Shown piece after piece: positions 44,008 through 55,112 of a stretch of DNA of 64,000 nt. Source of the DNA: Cordylochernes scorpioides (lineage: Eukaryota; Arthropoda; Arachnida; Pseudoscorpiones; Chernetidae); the NCBI GenBank assembly GCA_030710605.1, contig CP092874.1, positions 23,325,007 through 23,389,006 on the forward strand, read 5' to 3'. Below the pieces are notes generated by a model. The model was not told the origin of the DNA. It saw only the letters and a program-made list of their open reading frames with translations, and searched no databases. A program made the translations under genes and the position numbers. Every line of letters begins with the position of its first letter. The first letter of the stretch is position 1.

Positions 44008-46173
44008 ATGGAAGATTATTGGGATATGCTACCCTTTAGTTCTAATCGGGTTTTTCCGATTGTCTATTTTGAACCTTATTACGATACTACATTAATGCAA
44101 GCTGCTAGTGTGGGAGATGTAAAAAGAGTCAAATTATTACTCTACAGTGAACCACCATGGTTAAAAAACATTATTGGATGGAATGCTTTAATGTATGCTA
44201 GCCATAAGGGTCATTTAGAGGTTGCAAAAATCTTAATAAAAGCAAACTCCAGTCTAAATACAATGGATTTTTCAGGGAATACTCCCTTGATTGCTGCAAT
44301 TGATGGTGGACATTTAGAAATGGTAAATTTACTGATGAAAGTGGGTGCTGAATATAACACTGTAAATAGAGAATGTACTGATTGTTTATTTGGAAAATAT
44401 CTATTCAAAAATAAAGCCTGTGACAAATATTTATATGGAAATACCATTTTCAATACCAGATATCCAAGAGGTATTGCTCCACCTAAAGAAATAATAAGTA
44501 AAAAAGAAAAAGATGATGATGAAGAATATTATGATGATAAGAAGTTTGACCAAGCTTCATCTAATGAACAAGTTGAGAATTTTATAACAAATTGTTATAG
44601 ATGGAGTCCGTTAAGTTTAGCTGTGGGTGATGGTCAAATAGATATTGTGAAATTATTACTAATTGCTGGTGCAGATGTTGATGTTGAAAATTCATCAAAT
44701 GAAACACCATTACTTATTGCTGCCTATGAAGGTTGGGTTGATTCAGTTAAGATATTAATTGAGGTAGGTGCAAATATTAATCAAAAAAATGTATTTGGTA
44801 TATCACCCTTAGCACTTGCAGTAAGCCAGGGTTATATTGAAGTGGTGAACGATCTTATTGAAAGAAATGCTGATATCAATATTGAAACTGAAGAAAAACT
44901 AACACCACTTATTATTGCATCTTTCAACGGTTTCATTGATCTGGTTAAATTTTTGTTATATTCTGGTGCCCATATTGAAGCTAAAGATAAAGAAGGTAAT
45001 ACATCGTTGATGCACGCAGTTGCATCCTGTCATTTTGATATTTCAACCTTCTTGATTGAAAATGGTGCGAATGTTAACACTAAGAATATTATGGATCAAA
45101 ATGCTCTAATGTATGCAGCTAAGAATGGCAATTTTATAATCACATCTCAACTTATCCAAGCTGGTTCTCATATAAATGAAATTGACAAGAATGGAGATAC
45201 AGCGTTGGCACATGCTACTTCAGGAGGACATCTGAATGTAATGAAATTGTTGCTGGAACATGGTGCTGATGTCAATTTAACAGGTTCCCGTATTCCTCCA
45301 CTCCTCATTGCCATCAATATCAACCATATCCCAAGTGTAGATCTCCTTATGAAATTCAGGGCCAATGTGAATGCCCAGCTGTTTACCATTGAATCTATTC
45401 TTATTCTGGCTGCTCGGATTAACATGGATATCTTTAAGATGCTCCTGAGGGCAGGGGTACGTCTGAAGAAGACAGATTTGTTCGGCTATCACCCTATCCA
45501 TCAGTTGATTGCTGAGAGAAGGATGGAGGCCTTGGAGCTAATGCGTAGATCTGGGGTGGACATGAACCTTGAGATCCATCGCCAATATACACCCCTGTAT
45601 TTGGCCGTTCAGAAGGGGGATCTGGAAATGGTGGAGTGTCTGGTCCGTTTGGGAGCCATGATCGACTTCAAGAAGAAGAATGAAACCCCCCTCAAACTAG
45701 CTATTGCTCTGAATCACCAAAATATCTCCCAATACCTTATAAGGAAACTGGTCTACTGCATTCCCAGCATGACGAAGCCATTCTACGTCAGCAATGTTGG
45801 CCATGTGTCCAACTACTGGGACCAATGCGTACACGAGGTGAGAGGTATGCAAACCTGTATTCTAGGTTTCAGTAGCGTGACCGTCCGGCAATGCATGCTG
45901 GAGATTGACATTGACAAGCTGGCTGGTTACCTCTCCAACCAAACTTTTGACCGACCCGTAGAAGAGTTATACAAACCTTACTTCCCAATCTACCTTAATG
46001 ATATTGCGGAGACCTTCAACATCGGACTGAAGAGGAGGGCCTACAGAGAAAAGGCTCAGCTCGTTCTGAGACATAGCGATGCTGACGTCCTACCGGAAGA
46101 CATCACCACACTAATCACATTCCTCATTTCCAACACAGATCTGGACAACCTTATTCAGAGCGCCTTAATCTGA
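44008..46173 (+). CDS. ankyrin-repeat protein, 721 aa, uninterrupted
   Basis: Start ATG 44008 follows an A-rich leader (TATCAAAAATGG). About 14 ankyrin repeats cover residues 30-590, for example GWNALMYASHKGHLEVAKIL, GNTPLIAAIDGGHLEMVNLL and NETPLLIAAYEGWVDSVKIL. An acidic, lysine-rich insert (KKEKDDDEEYYDDKKFD) separates repeats 3 and 4 at residues about 155-195. The last 130 residues (from VYCIPSMTKPFYVSN) contain no repeat that I recognise; they end TLITFLISNTDLDNLIQSAL. The first 430 codons are A/T-rich, while the rest use many G/C-ending codons, a sharp change near 45290. Ankyrin arrays bind proteins; the specific role is unknown. Confidence 0.9.
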   Translation: MEDYWDMLPFSSNRVFPIVYFEPYYDTTLMQAASVGDVKRVKLLLYSEPPWLKNIIGWNALMYASHKGHLEVAKILIKANSSLNTMDFSGNTPLIAAIDGGHLEMVNLLMKVGAEYNTVNRECTDCLFGKYLFKNKACDKYLYGNTIFNTRYPRGIAPPKEIISKKEKDDDEEYYDDKKFDQASSNEQVENFITNCYRWSPLSLAVGDGQIDIVKLLLIAGADVDVENSSNETPLLIAAYEGWVDSVKILIEVGANINQKNVFGISPLALAVSQGYIEVVNDLIERNADINIETEEKLTPLIIASFNGFIDLVKFLLYSGAHIEAKDKEGNTSLMHAVASCHFDISTFLIENGANVNTKNIMDQNALMYAAKNGNFIITSQLIQAGSHINEIDKNGDTALAHATSGGHLNVMKLLLEHGADVNLTGSRIPPLLIAININHIPSVDLLMKFRANVNAQLFTIESILILAARINMDIFKMLLRAGVRLKKTDLFGYHPIHQLIAERRMEALELMRRSGVDMNLEIHRQYTPLYLAVQKGDLEMVECLVRLGAMIDFKKKNETPLKLAIALNHQNISQYLIRKLVYCIPSMTKPFYVSNVGHVSNYWDQCVHEVRGMQTCILGFSSVTVRQCMLEIDIDKLAGYLSNQTFDRPVEELYKPYFPIYLNDIAETFNIGLKRRAYREKAQLVLRHSDADVLPEDITTLITFLISNTDLDNLIQSALI

Positions 46174-46248
46174 AGTTCTTGTTGTTGGTTTTTTCGTCAT
46201 TTCAAAGGTAGGTTAACTTGTTCATCTTTAAAATAGTAATTCTCTCTT

Positions 46249-46435
46249 CTGTTTTTGCATATGCTCTAGGTTGGATTTTCTGTTTTTGCATATTCTCTGG
46301 GTTGGATTTTCTGTTTTTGCATATGCTCTAGGTTTGATTTTCTGTTTTTGCATATGCTCTAGGTTGAATTTTCTGTTTTTGCATATGCTCTAGGTTGGAT
46401 TTTCTATTTTTGCATATGCTCTAGGTTGGAGTCTG
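46249..46435. repeat. 31-bp tandem repeat, 6 copies, behind the ankyrin gene
   Basis: CTGTTTTTGCATATGCTCTA plus GGTTGGATTTT, repeated six times with small changes, 75 bp after the stop codon. Confidence 0.9.
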
Positions 46436-46514
46436 ATTTAAGACTCATCAAAAAGTTTTTATTCTCCATAAAAGTTAAAATTTGGCCAAAAGCTTTCAAC
46501 CTTGAAAAAAGCAT

Positions 46515-46720
46515 CCCTCATTCAGAGCGCCTTCAACTGAAGCAGTAAGCTAGTTTTCATTTTGTTTAAGTCATTTCAAAATCAGATTGTTTGTCTTTAA
46601 AAGGCTCTTTTGTTTTTACATATTGCTTATGCTCTAGGTTGGATTTTGATTTAATCTAAGAGACTCATCAAGCGCTCAAAAAAAAAGTTTTTATTCTCCC
46701 ATTTAAAAGTATATTCAACT
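46515..46720. repeat. partial duplication of the ankyrin gene 3' end
   Basis: CATTCAGAGCGCCTTCAACTG at 46520 repeats TTATTCAGAGCGCCTTAATCTG at 46150, and the next 150 bp follows 46180-46450 with one unit of the 31-bp repeat. The terminal exon and the start of the 3' UTR were duplicated in tandem. Confidence 0.75.
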
Positions 46721-46739
46721 TTGCTAAAAGCTTTTCACC

Positions 46740-47600
46740 TTTGAAAAACAGGGTGTTAGAAGTGGGGGTCTCAGAAACATCTGATAATACTTTTTTTTTT
46801 TTTTGAGGTTTGATGAGTCTTACAATCTGGAATTTGCATATGCTGTTTCAATTGGGAACACATCTTTTCTACAAAAATCTTTTTTTTTTTTCATTTGAAA
46901 CATTACCACACATACCTCCTCTCTATAGGGAACCCCTATTGGAACTGAACCTGTGGTTCATAGTCATGGTTCATTATAGTCATTGCTGTTTTTTTTTTTA
47001 CTGTTTTATGTAAATAGTCTTTTTTTTTTTTGTGTGGAGAGGAAAAAGACTAAAATCCATGTGCCAATTTCTTTTTTTCTTTCCACTTTTTTTTTTTCCA
47101 AAGGTGACATCAAAAATTTAAATGCATTTAAAGTTTATAATTCCATTATTAATGAAATTATTTTGTATTTTTTGTATTTATATTTATTATTTATATTTAT
47201 ATTGTATGTGTATATTACAATTGTATGTATTGTAGAGAGGAAATATGTAAATATTGTTAACCCACTGACACATCGTTTAAATTGAGCAAAAATTATTGAA
47301 AGAAAACATCCTTTTTTTCATTGACATCCTATTTCATTTTTTTTATTGTATCAATATTGTCCATAATTGTGAAAAGAACAACCCAAAAGAGGTAACTGAA
47401 TTTATCTAATAACTATTTTTTTCAGGAGGGTTCAATTTTTTTAAAAGAGCATTATAATTTTGATAAATACTTATCAATTGCCTTGTTTATATGACACCTT
47501 GTTTAAAGGTCATTTAAAGAAAGAGTTTACTGAAAAAGAGCTTGCCCGAAAGCTACTTTAAACAATTAATAAAAAAAGTTGCGGAGTCTTATACCATTTT
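46740..47600. other. AT-rich DNA with T tracts; Penelope-like end at 47530-47610
   Basis: Long T runs produce chance ORFs. 47530-47610 (GAGCTTGCCCGAAAGC ... GCGGAGTCTTATACC) matches the end also seen at 33100-33170 and 33350-33420. An accidental Tigger-like end is at 46930-46980. Confidence 0.5.
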
Positions 47601-47611
47601 GTAATATCCAT

Positions 47612-47975
47612 CACTTCTTCTTTCTTATCTCCACTCAATCATATTAGGGTATCAAGTTGTGACCCTTAATGGTGTCTGTTTGACAACCATCATGACTGGG
47701 TGAAGTAGAATGCATCTGCCTTTGTCATTAAGACTGGTAGCACTACTCAGTGGCAGGCCACTGACTTAGCTCCAAAAGAAATGGCCGCCTCTGACATGAG
47801 GAACAGATGCCATGTGCAGCTGCTCCTAACATGGAGTACAAACGCGGCTCATCCTGTATCCCTAGATTAGGAGCCCTTACAGGGTACTATCAGCCGGGCC
47901 AGCTGAACCCAGGTTTTTTAGCGAGCTTGTTACAACTCCCCCTCCTCTGGAGGCGGAGTTGTAACATCCATCTAG
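47612..47975 (-). mobile_element. RIME-like short element A, second copy
   Basis: Minus orientation; the tail TTCTTATCTCCACTCAATCA at 47620 and the head CCTGGGTTCAGCTGGCCCGG (reverse complement) near 47905. Confidence 0.85.
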
Positions 47976-49054
47976 AATTGAGAAATAAAAGGTCCTCTCT
48001 TCAGTCAAAATAGATGCCAAAACTATACACCAGTACCATCTCAGTATTCTCTAGAAGATTAAGATAAAAGTATCATGGGTATATACAATATAACAACCTC
48101 CATGAGTGGACATTCGCTCTAGAGGACACCTCTCCTTAAAGAACACTTTGGCTCTGCAATTAGGTGTTGTCCTTTACAGGGAGGTAGTTCTACTGTATAT
48201 ATGTACTTTTCTAAGAAGAGATAAAGAACTAACGGCAGCGAGTTTCTTTATTAAAGATTAGGCTTAGCAGGAGCTTTTGGACAATAACCTCCTTCAACTG
48301 TAATACAAATATTCGAATTTTGACTCATATTTTTGTGTCAGATATTTTTAATACAATAAAGAAAATATAAAGTCTGTTCTTATATCCATGTTAAAAATTT
48401 GAAGAATAAAAAAACCCCAAAAAGAAAAGATGCCAAACAAAGTCAGTCTATTTTAACACCAAGATTTATAAATACAACATTGAAGGATGACAAATATTTT
48501 TTTAATGAAAAAAAAATAAAAATTTGGAAGTTTGTGAACTCCTGTGTTGTTTATACAACAACACAAAGCTTTTATTAAGACCCCATTGGTCTTACACAGA
48601 TTCTCCAGAGTGTAGACAATATTGATCAGGATGAGTGGAGTTTTATATGTACAATATTACATAAAATGTAGTAAAAAGTATTGTCTAACTTTTATGTTAT
48701 TAAAGTAAGTAAGAAGGACGTAACCAATTTAACTTTACATATTATTTATTATTAATAGCAATTATACAAAACAAATCTTGGTATATGTTTTACATTAGAA
48801 CAACAAAAACAATAAATATTATATACATACAAGTTCTTTTTCAAACACAAGCTCATCTATAGCCATTGTTACTCTGTGTAATATTCCAACACAAGAAGAA
48901 AAAGAAAAAAAGAAGAAAAGTTTTGAAGATTAATTATCATTATTATAATGGAAAGACTAATTTATTAGATCCGCTTTTCTTCATAACTCTTCTGAAGAAA
49001 TTAAATTCAGATAAAGCAATATTGTCTATCAGACTTGATAGAAACTTCTGTTGT

Positions 49055-49415
49055 TTATTATCCTTATCTTTCTTATCTCTACTCAATCATATTAGGGTAT
49101 CAAGCTTTGACAACCATCATGACTGGGTGAAGTAGAATGCTTCTTCCTTTGTCATTAAGACTGGGAGCACTACTCAGTGGCAGGCCGCCTTAGCTCAGAA
49201 AGAAATGGCCGCCTCTGACATGAGGAACAGACGCCATGTACAGCCGCTCCTAACATGAAGTGCAAACGCTGCTCATCCTGTATCCCTGGATTAGGAGCCC
49301 TTACAGGGTACTATCAGCCGGGCCAGCTGAACCCAGGTTTTTTAGTGAGCTTGTTACTGCTCCCCCTCCTCCTTTTTCATCCGGGCTTGGGACCGGCAAA
49401 GGCAGAGTTGTGATT
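49055..49415 (-). mobile_element. RIME-like short element A, third copy
   Basis: Minus orientation, head extended to CTGCCTTTGCCGGTCCCAAG (reverse complement, about 49385-49404), so it shows more of the 5' end than the other copies. Confidence 0.85.
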
Positions 49416-49710
49416 TAGTCCACTGAACCAAAGTAAAGAAGTGAGCAAAACACTGTTGTTTGGAGCCAGATTTTAAAAATACAAATGAAAACCATAGAAA
49501 TGTTTTAGCTCATTGAAATTTTTCAAAAATATCCAAAGTTAAATATGAAATATAACCAAAGAAAAGATAAAAATATTGTTTTCATTTTTTTTTAATTTTA
49601 ACAAATTTGTTGCACATACCTATTTTAAAAGCTTTTATATATCTCTTTATATATATATACTTATTTTGTGGCAATTTTTATCCTATTTTAAAATATTTTT
49701 TATTATATAC

Positions 49711-49859
49711 AGTTAAACCTGTCTATAGCGCCAGATTTTAAATATGTAGTACAATGCGATTTACATTAAAAGTGACCTGTCTATAGCACCCCCTCTCTAT
49801 AGCACCCTATTTTGGTGAGTCCCAACCAAGAGGGGGCATTATATACAGGTTTAACTGTA
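49711..49859. mobile_element. pogo-like MITE, 149 bp
   Basis: ACAGTTAAACCTGTCTATAG at the left and its reverse complement (TATACAGGTTTAACTGT) at the right. Another copy, inverted inside, is 59070-59250. No ORF. Confidence 0.85.
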
Positions 49860-50581
49860 TATATAATTATTATTTATTTTATTTTATGGCAATTTTTATC
49901 CTATTTTAAAATATTTTTTATTATACCTCATATTTGTTTACATCTCATTATTTTTTTTAGAAGAAAAAAACATAATTTTGTGGCAGTTTTGATCCTATTT
50001 TAAATGATTTCTTATCTCTTTTTATACAATATTACATTTATATTTTTTAAATTATTATTTTGTGGAAATTTATATAACCTATTTTTAAAAGCTTTTTATT
50101 ATATCTTTGTTTAGAACTTATATTATTTTTTAAAACAAGAAAATAAGACGATAAGACACAATTTGGATTATAGATTATAAACACAAGGTAATAAGACCAA
50201 ATCTAAATAAATAAATAGTGTGTGTCGTTTCGGGTAACAGCGTTATTACCATCTTCAGACAAAAGTACTAATGATGGAAACAACGCTGTTACAGAAACAG
50301 CACACACTATTTATATATTTGGATTTGGTCTTGTTATCTTGTGTTTAAGAAAATAAGACTTAATCCAAAAAATTCTTGTATCTATAATCCATAATCCAAA
50401 TTGTGCTTTATCGTTATTTATTTAAAAAAAAAACATTATATCAATTTCCATTTTATTTTAAAAAGCTTTTTCCATCTCTCTTGTTTATATATTGTTATTA
50501 TCATTTTTATTTATTAAAAAAATTATTATTTTTTGTGGAAATTTGCATTTGTTATTATTATTCATTGATAAAGAAAGAGAA

Positions 50582-50612
50582 TAACCAGTCAAAACTCTCG
50601 TTTAATTTGATC
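50582..50612. mobile_element. Tigger-type terminal repeat cut by the gap
   Basis: CCAGTCAAAACTCTCGTTTA then ATTTGATC resembles the Tigger left end at 9228 (CAGTCGAACTTCTTTAATTC). In reverse complement it supplies the terminus missing from the element that ends at 24179. Confidence 0.55.
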
Positions 50613-50712
50613 NNNNNNNNNNNNNNNNNNNNNNNNNNNNNNNNNNNNNNNNNNNNNNNNNNNNNNNNNNNNNNNNNNNNNNNNNNNNNNNNNNNNNNNN
50701 NNNNNNNNNNNN
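50613..50712. other. assembly gap of 100 N
   Basis: Exactly 100 N. It interrupts exon F of the B3GALNT2-like gene on its right side. Confidence 0.99.
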
Positions 50713-50902
50713 GCAATTTCTGAGGAAGTCTGCGGTAGCTGTCCAGACCATCTACCATCAGGACATCTCCATGTTCCACCATTTCTTTGTCCAGGTCTTG
50801 TCCAACCTTCTGGGTCACTCTAGCCCAGTGTTCTAGAGCAGCTGATCTTCCAGCAATATGAGACTGAAGAGCAGCGACATCTGCCACATTTAGGATCATC
50901 CA
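50713..50902 (-). CDS. B3GALNT2: B3GALNT2-like gene, exon F, main part
   Basis: Minus-strand frame: WMILNVADVAALQSH, then DKEMVEHGDVLMVDGLDSYR and RLPQKL. The last part follows human DIVFVDVVDTYRNVPAKLL, the GT31 D-x-x-D-x-Y motif region just before the DxD motif. The frame is open into the gap and continues in the 16 bases at 24280. The first 34 bp (50869-50902) are one copy of the target duplication made by the LINE at 50903-54780. Confidence 0.85.
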
Positions 50903-53900
50903 ACTACAGGCAAAGTCAGACTTTCACCAAAGTGTGCCTGGATCATAATGCCATGATCAACGAAAGCTGCACCCCTATACCCCATTCCATGAGATCAGAT
51001 GTTGATTTGCATGCTGCATCGCCCGTCGCGCAGAATAAACAGGGGCGCGGTCAGGACTTAGGTAGAGGGTTCTGTCCGATAAGTATAATACAGTCTCCAC
51101 AAACTTCTAACTTTGCAGCTTCCAAGCAATTGAGAATTTTGCAGTGCAACATAAATGGATTGTGCTCAACAGCAACAAAAATAAAATTAGAAGAAATAAT
51201 GGAAATAGCTGAAAAACAAAAGATACAAATTATAGCCTTACAGGAAACCAAATTAAATGAAAAGTACAATCTCAAATATAAAAACTATAATATCCTCAGA
51301 AAAGACAGAAATAAAGAAGGGGGTGGCCTTGCATTTTTAATCAAGAATTTGTACTATGAAAACATAGCCATTAATATTCCAAACACATCAGACCTCGAAG
51401 CCCAAGGTATCAAAGTCTACCTCAGTCAAAACAAAACCATCGACATATTCAATATGTATCACCCACCAAACAATAAACTTATTGACGATGGAACAATGGC
51501 TCAATTTCTTACAGACAACACAATTATTGTAGGTGACCTTAATGCCAAACATCAACTATGGGGATGTTCCATGCCAAACCCAAGAGGCAAAATACTTTCA
51601 AACATATTTGACGACAATGCCTTCATGTGCTTAAATGATGGGAATCCCACCCACCATTCCTACAGCTATAATACTGCACAAGCACTTGATATAAGTTTCT
51701 CCAGTCCTGACATTTTCCACAAATGCAAATGGCAAATATTAAAAAGTATTGGAAGTGATCATTTGCCTATTTTGATAGAAATTAGCACCAAGACCAAAAC
51801 CAGCTCAATTAAAGAAAAATTCTGGAACTTCAAAAAGGCTAATTGGAATCTTTACCAGAAAAACACCAATGAAGACTTTAGAAAACCACCCACTAGAATA
51901 AAAGATCTGGAACAAAATTGGATATCTTTCAAAAACACCATTATTAAAGCAGCCAAAGTTTCAATACCAAGAGGTAATATTAAGAAATGGATTCCAAATT
52001 ATACACACCAGGCAAAAGATATTCAAACACTTATAACTAAAAGAAATGAACTACAAAAAAAGTGCACCCAAAACCAAACAAATTGTAGAACTGAACTGAA
52101 CATTGTGAATGCAAAAATAAAAAGGTTATACGTAAATATGAAAAGGGAAAAATGGAAACAAACTTGTGAAAACCTGAACCCAAGAAACCCGAATACAAAA
52201 CTTTGGCATTTGGCAAAACAAATTGACAGAGCCCAGCCACAAACTGAAAACACAAATATGATTAAGAATACGGATGGTACCCCAGCAACTAATGACAAAA
52301 ATGCTGCTAATCTTTTAGGTAATTCATATCAAATAAGTAGTAAAATCAAATTCGAAATAAAAGATAAGAAAGTTGAAAAAAAGGCCCGAAAGATTATTCA
52401 TGACTGTAAAAATTTCACCAGCACTCATAATATTTTCCATGAAAAAATCAATATGAAAGAGCTAGATTATGCATTAGAAAACACTGACCTAAACAAGACT
52501 CCTGGGCCAGATGGAATCCATGGCCAAATGATATCAAACTTGGGCAAAAATGGCAAAGAAATACTTCTTGATATTTTCAATAACTCCTGGAAAACTGGAA
52601 AATTGCCTCAAGACTGGAAAACTGCAACAATAATTCCTATTAAAAAACTTGACAAATCTGCTGATGACCCAAAAAACTACCGACCTATCTCCCTCACAAG
52701 TATTTGCTGCAAATTAATGGAAAAAATTATACTCAGACGACTTACCTACCACCTTGACACAAGAAATCTCTTACCAGAAGAACAATATGGATTTAGGAAA
52801 GGACATGGGACAATAGACCAACTCTTATTTTTCACACAAAAGGTAAAAGATGCACAAAACAGAAAACCAACTAGCCACACCATAGCTGCTTTTTTAGACC
52901 TTACACAAGCTTTTGATAAAGTATGGAAAAACAAGTTGATTACAAAATTATACAAGCATTTCAAAATTGATGGAAAAGCTATCACTTGGATAAATGATTT
53001 CCTTAAAAATAGATACATCAGGGTCAAATATAATGGAACTCTGTCTAAAACCTTCAAATTGTACCAAGGATTACCACAAGGATCAGTCCTTAGCCCAACT
53101 CTCTTCACCCTATTTATTGCAGGCATAGAAGAAAAAATTTCACATAAAACCAATATTGGACTTTTCGCTGATGACATTATTCTATGGAGCAGTAACACTA
53201 ACTGGAAAAAAGCTGAAAGGGATTTGAACAAGACTCTTCTCCACCTAGAAAAATTTGCTAATAAACATAAATTAGAATTTAACCCCCAAAAATCTGAAAC
53301 CTGTCTTTTTACTACCGATAAGAAACTATACAAAATAAGGCCAAAAATTATTCTGAAAGAACAACAATTACAATATAATAAACATCCTAAATATCTTGGC
53401 TACACCCTGGATCCAGAAATTAACTCCAGTAATATATTTCAGGAAGAGAGTGGGGAGCCGATGCAACCACACTAAAATTAACTTACACGTCTCTAATTAG
53501 ACCTATCCTGGAATATGGATATCAAATCTATGGTACAGCATCTGAAACAAATCTAAAATCACTGGAAAGAATACAATTAAGTGCAGCTAGAATTATTACA
53601 GGTCTTCGAAATACCTGCCCTAACGATATTGTACTTTACGAGGCAGACATTATGCCCTTAAAGGATAGAAGAAGCTACAATCTGCCAAAATATATAAACA
53701 AAATCAAGAGTTATGGAAACAAACACAGAACTTCCAATTACATACTTAATTGGGAATCCAACCTGAGACTCAAAAAAGAAGGTCCTCTCCACCTGGCCAA
53801 AAGAAATGGATTTTTAAAATATAAAGTAGAAAAAAATTATTTAGCAGAAAAAATTTCTCCATGCGAACCACTACAAAATGTTATTTTTAATGACACTTTA

Positions 53901-54780
53901 AATGAACCCACCAACAAACAATACCAAAATCCAGAATACTTAAAACAATTATCATTAGAAATAATTAATAACATTCCTAAAAATGCAATAACTATTTATA
54001 CCGATGGTAGCAGAGATGAGTTGGGACACACTGGCAGTGGCTGTCTCATCAAAACTACAAATGGCATTGAGAAAATGAACAGAAGAAACCCAGATTTTTG
54101 CTCAGTCTTCAGATCAGAACTTATAGCCATCTATGAAGCCTTAAAATCCATCAGAAATACTAATTATCAAGATATCTGGATTCTTACTGATAGTAGAAGT
54201 GCCATACAACACTTGAGTCACACAGGGGAACTCAGAGACAAAGTAAGCAGGAACATAATTGGTTATCTCCAAAAACTCTCAAAAACCTCAAAAATTCACC
54301 TTCAATGGATACCCTCACATGTTGGAATTGAAGGCAATTAAGCTGCTGATGTTCTAGCGAAAAAAGGTACAAAAGAACCCTTGCCACAGAAAAATAAACT
54401 TACTTTTAAAGAAATAGAAACAGTAGCCAAAACAAAAATAAACAAGAACTGGAGGATCCCACCTAAGCACAGTTGGTACAGTGGAGTGAACCCAGGAGGA
54501 GCTCTAAACATCAGAAATAGACAGCATCAAACAACACTAACAAGATTTAGAACAGGCCATCTCAAGCCATTGAAGATAGAAAATAATAACAAAATCTACC
54601 CCACTTGCCCAAAATGTAGCTTGTCACCTGCAGCTCCAGAACACATTTTGGCTTGCATTAGATGCACTAAACAGGACCTTTGGGAGAGGCCGCTGCTCAT
54701 CATAAAACAGCTCGAGGAGCATGAACTCATGGAATTCGTGTAATCTTTACACAAGGGGATAAGAAACAACAACAACAACA
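50903..54780 (+). mobile_element. non-LTR retrotransposon (I/Jockey-like group), inserted in a coding exon
   Basis: Flanked by 34-bp direct repeats (50869-50902 and 54781-54814, one mismatch). It has a 5' UTR piece, one ORF with endonuclease, RT and RNase H, and an AAC-repeat tail. There is no ORF1. It is in antisense orientation to the host gene. The tail sequence is the source of the two minisatellites in this window. Confidence 0.92.
50953..54743 (+). pseudogene. non-LTR pol: APE endonuclease, reverse transcriptase, RNase H
   Basis: The first in-frame ATG is 50953. Endonuclease motifs: LQCNINGL, ALQETKL, IIVGDLNAKH and IGSDHLPI. RT motifs: NYRPISLTSICCKLMEKII, AAFLDLTQAFDKVW, QGLPQGSVLSPTLF and LFADDIILW (catalytic A-D-D intact). 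The frame breaks at 53440-53475 with a deletion of roughly 35 codons, then resumes at 53463 (EWGADATTLKLTYTS). RNase H (YTDGSRDELGHTGSG, FRSELIAIYEA, ILTDSRSAIQHL, WIPSHVGIEGN) ends at a TAA (54339-54341) where ADVLAKKG should follow directly. The C-terminus has a CPKCSLSPAAPEHILAC zinc motif. Not active. Confidence 0.9.
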
Positions 54781-54838
54781 GAGCAGCGACATCTGCCACA
54801 TCTAGGATCATCCATTTGTCAACAACAGCCCCATAGAA
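54781..54838 (-). CDS. B3GALNT2: B3GALNT2-like gene, exon F, upstream part
   Basis: Minus-strand frame FYGAVVDKWMILDVADVAAL continues directly into QSHIAG of the main part once the LINE and one target copy are removed. Its last 34 bp are the second target copy. It is bounded upstream by a SINE-like insertion with its own target duplication (AACAACAGCCCCATAGAA at 54821-54838 and 55115-55132). Confidence 0.75.
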
Positions 54839-55112
54839 GAGGAGAAACACCTTTGACCTGAGTTCAACTGACCCGGTTGATAGACCTCAGTAAGGGTCCC
54901 TCTACAAGGATACAGAGAAGCTATGTCTCTGTACTCATGTTAGAGTCAGAAGCATCTGTTTCCATGTTAGGAACGGCCTCAAATTACAGGCAAAGTCAGA
55001 CTTTCACTAAAGTTAATCATGGTGCCATGATCAACGAAAGCTGCATCCCTACAACCCATTCAATGAATGAATTCATGGAATTCGTATAATCTTTACACAA
55101 GGGGATAAGAAA
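54839..55112 (+). mobile_element. RIME-like short element B, inserted in the same exon
   Basis: Head TTCAACTGACCCGGTTGATA, body AGGAACGGCCTCAAATTACA and GATCAACGAAAGCTGCATCC, then directly the LINE tail (GGAATTCGTATAATC, ACACAAGGGGATAAG, AAC). The body after the head equals the 5' UTR of the LINE at 50905-50995, so it is a LINE with its coding part deleted. Other copies: 61190-61420 (head), 61640-61800 (with tail). Confidence 0.8.

Noticed and set aside
46983-47285. Phe/Leu-rich ORF of 100 codons
   Set aside because: Made of T tracts; no conservation signal or start context.
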